Source: Paralithodes platypus
Lineage: Eukaryota > Arthropoda > Malacostraca > Decapoda > Lithodidae
Assembly (NCBI GenBank): GCA_032716605.1
Contig: CM064502.1
Coordinates: 52,509,313 to 52,573,312 of the forward strand
Direction of reading: 5' to 3'
DNA length: 64,000 nt
Shown here piece after piece: positions 58,410-64,000 of this stretch (the stretch's first letter is position 1; each line of letters begins with the position of its first letter). Under the pieces are notes generated by a model, which was not told where the DNA came from, made no database searches, and saw nothing but the letters and a program-made list of their open reading frames with translations. The position numbers were made by a program, and so were the translations under genes.

Positions 58410-58756
58410 TTAAGGGGAGATTTCCACCTGAGGGATTTTTTTCTTGACCCCTTTCTCCCTCATGTTTAGCCCCATTGCTTTTGATATTATAAAATGTTTG
58501 CCCCATTAGTTTAGCGATTTTAAGAACTTTCACCCCATATTAAGACCTTTCGTGCCATTTAGGTGTCGATTTTATCCTGGCGAGCGACAGCGAGCCTGTA
58601 GCGAGCGACAGCGAGCCTGTAATTTAAGAGTAAATCTGCCTTCGGCCGGACATTTTTCTACCGAAAAATGTACAAATTTATCTTGAAAGGGGGTCAAGGG
58701 GGTGACATTTTTAGATTGCTGGAAGAGTAGGAAACACACTAAAAACCTCCCCTTAA
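58410..58756 (+). mobile_element. TTAA MITE A23, sharing TTAA with A24
   Basis: TTAA 58410-58413 and 58753-58756. The mirror motif segment is tandemly duplicated (AGCGAGCGACAGCGAGCCTG twice at about 58579-58622). Confidence 0.85.
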
Positions 58757-58877
58757 GGAGACAGGGGTTATTTGTTTGGGTCCATTTATGTAATCATTCA
58801 TCTTTTAGTTTCCTCGCTAGACCTTCATCAAGCTTAAAAAAGAAAGAAAAAGACAAATGTCCTAGTCCCTCCTTCAA
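58753..58877 (-). mobile_element. TTAA MITE A24, cut off by a TG run and SINE-1
   Basis: Begins GGAGACAGGGGTTATTTG after the shared TTAA and continues TTTCCTCGCTAGACCTTCAT..CTTCAAG, where other copies read CTTCAAGATAAATTTGTAC. It stops exactly at the (TG)n that borders SINE-1. Confidence 0.75.
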
Positions 58878-58900
58878 GTGTGTGTGTGTGTGTGTGTGTG
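58878..58900. repeat. (TG)n bordering SINE-1 copy 2
   Basis: About 11 TG units. A second TG run (59391-59408) borders the other end of the SINE. Confidence 0.93.
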
Positions 58901-59390
58901 TTACTCAGTTACTCAGTTACTTGTTCGTCAAGGGGAATCCACGCAATGCGAGCTAAGCTCATTATTATCGCGCCTCCTTAACTGGGAATGTATTGCGTGA
59001 AATGCATGTTAAGTGTTTTATGTACTGTTGGAATGGCTGTGGATATGTGTGTAGTCTGTATTTTTAGCCAATTGGCGACATCGGAAGCGAAGGCTTAGGG
59101 TGGATCTGTATGGTACCATTCTCACTATAGACGGTACCGTCTCGCCCGAAGGCTTAGGTAGCCATCAGCTTAGGTGAACCATATGATACCCATCTCGCCT
59201 TGTACCATTTTTGCCAACCCCAGATGGGACGTCACAACGTCGTCCACTTATTCCAGGTACCTATTTACAGCTAGGTGAACTGAGGCTAACACATGAAAGG
59301 AGACAAGCCCAATTTGTCTCCGCCCGGCCGGGGATTGAACCCCCGACCCCTCGTGTGTGAGACGAGAGCTCTACCTACTAGGCTACGGGC
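58901..59390 (-). mobile_element. SINE-1, tRNA-Val-like SINE, copy 2
   Basis: Nearly identical to 17268-17746 on the other strand, including the tRNA head with its CAC anticodon loop and GGTTCAATCCC B box. TTACTCAG is duplicated at the 3' end. High similarity suggests recent activity. Confidence 0.9.
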
Positions 59391-59408
59391 TGTGTGTGTG
59401 TGTGTGTA

Positions 59409-59695
59409 AGTGCCTGTATAATTATGTTCGGGTATGTGTTTCTGTTGGTCCAAATCACTGGCATATTTACATTATAATATACTTTGTCTTCAGTAACTAC
59501 GTCGGTGACAAATAGCCGAGCCTGAGGAACCCCCAGCCCATATACAGAGTGACACAGGGCCCGCTAAACACCCTCACTTCCCACATCATAATTTGTGGTA
59601 TTTCCTCCCATTTGTGCTTTCTCAGTACACCCTTTTACCTAGTACAGTCGGCTGCATAAATTTACTTACGACCTTGATGAGAATAATATACAATC
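59409..59695. other. Intergenic, nothing recognised
   Basis: I cannot find the missing right part of A24 here, so the SINE insertion was accompanied by loss or the element was already truncated. Confidence 0.5.
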
Positions 59696-60058
59696 TTAAG
59701 GGGGAAGGGTTTATTTTTTGGTCGATTATTCCATATATTTATCATTTGTTTTAGTTTCCTCCCTAGACCTTCATCAACCTTAAAATGACATCCATTAGAT
59801 CCCCTTTCAAGATTAATTTGTACATTTTTCGGTAGAACAATTTCCCGGTCGGGTTCTTCCAAAATTTCGGGCTCACTATCGTTCGCCAGAAAAAAATCGA
59901 CACCTAAATAGAACGAAAGGTCTTAATATTGACAAAGAAATGGGGCGAAATGTCTTAAAATCGACAAACTAATGGGGCAAGCATCTTAAAAGCTGAAAAC
60001 TAATGGGGCTAAACATGAGGGAGAAGGGGGCCTAGAAAAACAACCCACCTCCCCTTAA
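59696..60058 (-). mobile_element. TTAA MITE A25
   Basis: TTAA 59696-59699 and 60055-60058. Hairpin reduced to CCCGGTCGGG. Confidence 0.84.
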
Positions 60059-60126
60059 CTTGACAACCTTGTGACTGGAACCACAGAGCGCCAGATGGGG
60101 CTAACTGAATGTGTACCTGGGGAGTG

Positions 60127-60510
60127 TTAAGGTGGGTGACCTGTTTTTGTTCTGTCTTTTTCTATCTTTCTCTGGCTTGTATCCATTTGGCCCTATTCAG
60201 CCTACTGTTTTAAGAAGTTTATCCCCATCCAGGTGTCAATATTTTACTGGTGAGCGGTAGCGAGCCAGCATATTTTTTATTTTTGTTTGACAGCAGGCTA
60301 AATTTGTACATTTTTCGATAGAAAAATGTCTCCAGCGAAGCCGGATTTCTTCATAATTATAATCTGGCTCGCTATCGCTCGCCAGGAAGAAATCGACACC
60401 TAGATGGGGATAAACGTCTTAAAATAGTTGGCTGAATGGGGCCGAATGGATACAAGCCAGAGAAAGATAGAAAAGGAGAGAAATAACAAAAAGCAGGTCA
60501 CCCCCCTTAA
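60127..60510. mobile_element. TTAA MITE B8, sharing TTAA with A26
   Basis: TTAA 60127-60130 and 60507-60510. Very close to B5 and B1. Confidence 0.86.
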
Positions 60511-60808
60511 GGGGGTACTACTCTCTTTTTCTGGACCTCCTTATCCCTCGTGTTTAGCATATTAGTTTTGAGAATTTAAGACGTTCCTTCCATTAGTTTA
60601 TCGATGTTAAGACCTATCGCCCCATTTATGTGTTCATATTTAAACCTTTCGAGCCATTTAGGTGTCGATTTTTTCCTGACGAGCGATAGCGAGCCTGTAA
60701 TTTTGGAAGGGACATGTTTCTACCGAAAAAAAATACCAATTTATCTCGAAAGGGTGCTTAGGCGGTGATTTTTTTTTTTTTTTTTTTTTTTGAGCACTAC
60801 CTCCTTAA
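60507..60808 (+). mobile_element. TTAA MITE A26, sharing TTAA with B8
   Basis: A16-type ends (GGGGGTACTACTCTC, GAGCACTACCTCC). Right TTAA 60805-60808. Core hairpin deleted. A run of about 24 T stands before the right end. Confidence 0.83.
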
Positions 60809-61581
60809 GATGATGTGTGATGTGTTTGAGGCATTACTTCCAAGTTTGTTGGATAACATTAATGTCACGTTATAGGTTAGCTCACTCACCTTGTGCTATT
60901 AGTTACTTATACACCTGTGTATTCACTAACTCTTTGAGTATACGAGAATCTAATACAAATTCAAATTCAAACTAAATTCATTATTTGACCCATATAAGAT
61001 TACACAAATTATACAAAAATAGAACTTTCAATGCTGAGCTCATTAAATGAAACATTAGTAGGCTATAAGCTCCATTACTGTACAATCATTCAATAGAATT
61101 TGTCAGGTATACATCACATGTATTATGCTTGTGCCATATACGGCATACCGTAATACTTGTTATTTGATACATGTTATAAAAGCACAACTATCAATAACCA
61201 ATGATGTTATATTCATACAGACATGGCTGTTCACTTAACAGCTGTATCTATTTTAATGTTGTCAACGTATAATTTGTAACTTTTTACGCATTTAAAACAC
61301 TGGGTTTTAACCCAGTAACTACAAAGTGTCCTAAAAAAAAAAAATATTAAATCGCCTGGTGGAATTTGCGATAATATTAACTTCAATGCAAGGGAATGTG
61401 TTCCTACTGATTCAGTTATATTCTTTAGAGTTGCAAGATATAGCTAATTATAAAGAGTAATCGATTCCCTTTCTCCTTTGCCTAAATATACCTTACCTGT
61501 TTATTGACTGCATGCAATACCAGATTATCAACCATTTACTATTATGTTATTAATTTTATGAATTGTCATTGTTCTTACTAT

Positions 61582-61589
<8 letters not shown>
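60809..61589. other. AT-rich intergenic, nothing recognised
   Basis: No supported feature. Confidence 0.5.

Positions 61590-61638
<49 letters not shown>
61590..61638. repeat. (TA)n(TG)n microsatellite
   Basis: TA run then TG run directly before the inverted repeat at 61678. A second (TA)n is at about 61805-61832. Confidence 0.93.
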
Positions 61639-61677
61639 GAGGTAAAATCACAAATACGTGTGATCAAATTATATAGT

Positions 61678-61791
61678 AAAACTCGTTAGGAAAATTGAAA
61701 CAATGGAACGCCAAGCTTTCGTCTATTTTCTCAAGACATCCAATAGACGAAAGCTTGGTGTTCCATTGTTTTAATTTTCCGAGCGAGTTTT
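61678..61791. repeat. Inverted repeat with 50-bp arms
   Basis: AAAACTCG..GGAAAATTGAAAC to GACGAAAGCTTGG, arms at about 61678-61737 and 61742-61791, with four mismatches and a tiny loop. TA microsatellites stand on both sides. It may be a foldback mobile element; no target duplication is visible. Confidence 0.75.
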
Positions 61792-61805
61792 AATATACAT
61801 ACCGG

Positions 61806-61836
<31 letters not shown>

Positions 61837-61954
61837 GGTGTTTCAATTGACGTTTTCATATATATAAGACTATTTTATTATATGACGTTTGGGGTGAGTA
61901 TTTATAATTACAGAGATATCACACATCGAAAGTTATTGATGAATAAAAAAAAAA

Positions 61955-62890
61955 AGGCAGTCAAAGGGGGTAAAAACGAATATTTCAAAGCTAGCGCAGG
62001 GCATAAAGGCTTTGTTTACACATGGATAACAGGGTTAGAACAGTGTTTCGAAATCGTTCTAGGTAGACAATAACTAGTGGTAATTAATGGTGTTTCTTCT
62101 GTGTGGACTTCAATCACTTTTGGAGTTCCACAGGGATCTGTCCTTGGCCCACTACTGTTTATCATATATGTCAATGACAGATATTGGTCTGTTGAGTGTG
62201 ATCTCCAAGTTTCCAGAAGACATTAAGCTTGGAATGAATGTGATAGACACCAAAGGGGTTGAACAGCTCAGGAAGGACCTCAACAGACTGGGTGAATGAT
62301 CAGAGACATGGCAGATGCCTCTAATCTTGGAAAAGTGCAAGGTGATGCATATCGGCCAAGCATACCCCAAGTCAGGCTATTCACTATTGGGAATGCCTCT
62401 TGAAGTGACTGACTTGAAAAAGGATTTGGGTGTTCTGATTAGCAGTGACCTACAGTTTTCTAAGCAGTGCATTGAAGTAGAGAAGAACGCTCAGAAATTA
62501 GTGGGCTATATCAAGAGGCAATTTAAGTATAGAAATAAGGAAATAGTCCTCATTTAAATTTCTGAAATAATTAATGGGTTTGACAATATGGATTACAACA
62601 AAATGTTTAGCCTAAATATGAATACAACTCGTCACCATGGGTGGAAATTATGATTGAAAAGGTTCAGCACTAGTATCCGTGGACACTTTTTCACATATAA
62701 GATCTGTTCTACCTGGAACAAACTTTCCTCCGAAGTTGTAAATAGTTCTTTAGTAGAGCAGTTCAAGAAGAGAGTAGATAGTATTGTGCACACTCTGTAA
62801 AGAGTGTAGTAAACTAAACAGTCTCTCTCTCCTTCCACTTCGAGTGTCTCCTCGGAATGGACCGCAAGGTCTCTGAGATAGTAATTATTC
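61955..62890 (+). pseudogene. LINE-delta copy 2 (CR1-like), degenerate
   Basis: Plus-strand CR1-like reverse transcriptase remnants with frame changes: a GFVYTWI segment, [30 protein letters not shown] where FADD is expected, EKCKVMHIGQAYPKSGY, TDLKKDLGVLISSDLQFSKQ, LVGYIKRQFKYRNKEIVL. The C-terminal end LKRFSTSIRGHFF..EQFKKRVD matches copy 1. It runs into TTGTAACTC then (CT)n. The mutated catalytic box makes it inactive. Confidence 0.83.
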
Positions 62891-62939
62891 CTTGTAACTC
62901 CTTGTAACACTCTCTCTCTCTCTCTCTCCCTTTCTCTCA

Positions 62940-63145
62940 TCAAACACAATAGGAAAAAGAGAGAGAGAGAGAGAGGAGAGTTGGACATCACCTCCCTGTC
63001 TCTCAACCCCCCACCCGCGACTAATGCATTTTTCTTGTCTGTGGAGATGGCCAGAGGCGAGTGTCGGAGCGGTAGGTGCTGACGCCGCGTTTTGTAAGCT
63101 CCCGTCTTCCATCCCCTCTTGTGGCACCAAGATCACTGTTGTAAG
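62940..63145 (-). other. Weak exon candidate with G+C-rich composition
   Basis: Minus strand: an acceptor-like CGACTTACAACAG precedes a frame reading ILVPQEGMEDGSLQNAASAP and SGHLHRQEKCIS. The frame then enters the GA microsatellite. No family recognised. Confidence 0.2.
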
Positions 63146-63179
63146 TCGAGGCTGGTGGAGGTGGGAGACAAACGATAGG

Positions 63180-63720
63180 GATGTGTGGTGGGTGGGAGGG
63201 CTAGTTGGGGATGGGTGAGAGGATGAGATTAGATGATAGAGGTGAGAGGTGTGTATGTTGGGGCCAATGGATGGGGGAGATGGTGTAGGTGGGCGGTATT
63301 TAAAAGGTGTGGTGGGTGGGAGGACTACTAGGTGGGGATAGGAGTTTTTTGAGAGGTGTGTGTGATGGGTGAGAGGACGAGATGAGATGATGGAGGTGGG
63401 AGGTGTGCATGCTGGGGGCAATGAGTGGGTGAGGTGTTGTGGTTGGGAGGTATTTAAGAGATGTACGTAGTAGGTGAAAAGATTAGGTGAAATGGTGAGG
63501 ATTGGAAGTATTTAAGAGTTATATAATTATAGTAGGTGGGAGGACTAGGTGAGATGATGGGGGAAGGGTATTTAAGAGGTGTACTGTATGTCGTAGGTGG
63601 GAGGACAAAGTGAGGGTGAGATGTTTTTGAGAGGGGTGAGTGGTGGGTGACTGAAGGAGATGAGATATTGGGGGTGAGAGGCGGATGATAGAACGAGGTG
63701 AATCTTTACTTGACTTCCTA
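63180..63720. repeat. Degenerate G-rich tandem repeat
   Basis: Repeating GGTGGGAGGACTA..GGTGAGATGATGG..GGTATTTAAGAGGTGT segments of unequal length, at least four copies. Confidence 0.7.
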
Positions 63721-63721
63721 A

Positions 63722-64000
63722 TCAAATTTACAGCCAACAGAGTGGACAAGGGCGAACCGCAATGCACATAATACAATAAATATAAGTGACATAGATATCT
63801 ACTAATCTTGGGAACATCACATCAATGACATTATTTCACTAATTGTAAAATTAACATAAACAATACAATTTATTGATTTAGTATACATGCATGATGACTT
63901 CGTTCTCGGGAAACATGTGGCAAATAATCATACGATGTGGAAGTTTGAGAGAGAGAGATAGAGATAGAGGGAATTGCCGTGTCGTTTCAATAAAACCTGT
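63722..64000. other. Intergenic to window end
   Basis: A short GAGAGAGATAGAGATAGAG run at about 63946-63970. No gene supported. Confidence 0.5.

Noticed and set aside
61840..61870. CAGGGTGTTTCAATTGACG as one end of a mariner-type element
   Set aside because: No matching inverted end or target duplication found nearby.
62885..63421. 178-codon minus-strand frame
   Set aside because: Most of it is the CA/TC-rich degenerate repeat and a GA microsatellite; only 62940-63145 was kept as a weak exon candidate.

Overview
The window looks like repeat-rich intergenic DNA from an invertebrate animal nuclear genome, most plausibly a decapod crustacean. That is inference: there are very long (AC)n, (GA)n, (CT)n and (TA)n microsatellites, several non-LTR (LINE) families, tRNA-derived SINEs, introns with GT..AG borders, and no bacterial gene organisation. 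I see no complete host gene. The best host candidate is one short exon on the minus strand at 14507-14754; weaker exon candidates lie near 10424, 40895, 56449 and 62950.

Most of the recognisable sequence is transposon-derived. About 45 short non-autonomous elements are flanked by TTAA. They fall into four families. A has about 26 copies with ends GGGGAG..CTCCCC. B has 8 copies, almost fully palindromic, about 380 bp. C has 9 copies plus one relative, with ends CCCnTT.AGTACC and about 210 bp. D has two copies of about 235 bp. A and B share an internal core: a 15-nt perfect mirror repeat, a CCGGCC..GGCCGG hairpin and an ACATTTTTC..GAAAAATGT hairpin. In at least eight places two elements abut and share one TTAA; at 41712-42815 three are joined. 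At 38119-38806 the last 23 bp of one A element has become a roughly 30-copy satellite. Smaller TIR families with TA or TTA target sites are also present (4669, 13681, 36182, 39355, 46795).

The only apparently functional genes belong to a 6.1-kb PIF/Harbinger transposon (27163-33281). It has 47-bp terminal inverted repeats and dense roughly 10-bp-phased subterminal repeats. A MADF-domain DNA-binding protein gene with four exons lies on the plus strand, and a DDE transposase gene with two exons lies on the minus strand. The genes converge and each has a TATA box. The element sits inside a frame-broken CR1-like LINE (26265-27159 and 33285-34034).

Other LINE remains: a Jockey/CR1-superfamily element (LINE-alpha) at 295-2190 (-), 2191-2705 (+), 51250-53245 (+) and 57465-57775 (+); LINE-beta at 2870-3175 (-); LINE-delta, CR1-like, at 23268-23522 and 61955-62890 (+), both running into (CT)n; and LINE-epsilon at 43449-43607 (+). 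A tRNA-Val-like SINE occurs at 17268-17746 (+) and 58901-59390 (-), both copies bracketed by (AC)n. A second tRNA-like SINE has copies near 10597, 25890 and 41310. Minisatellites lie at 19558-21535 (21 bp, then 61 bp), 36871-37670 (34 bp), 40500-40690 (34 bp) and 56182-56420 (42 bp).

The remaining stretches are mostly AT-rich DNA in which I recognise nothing.
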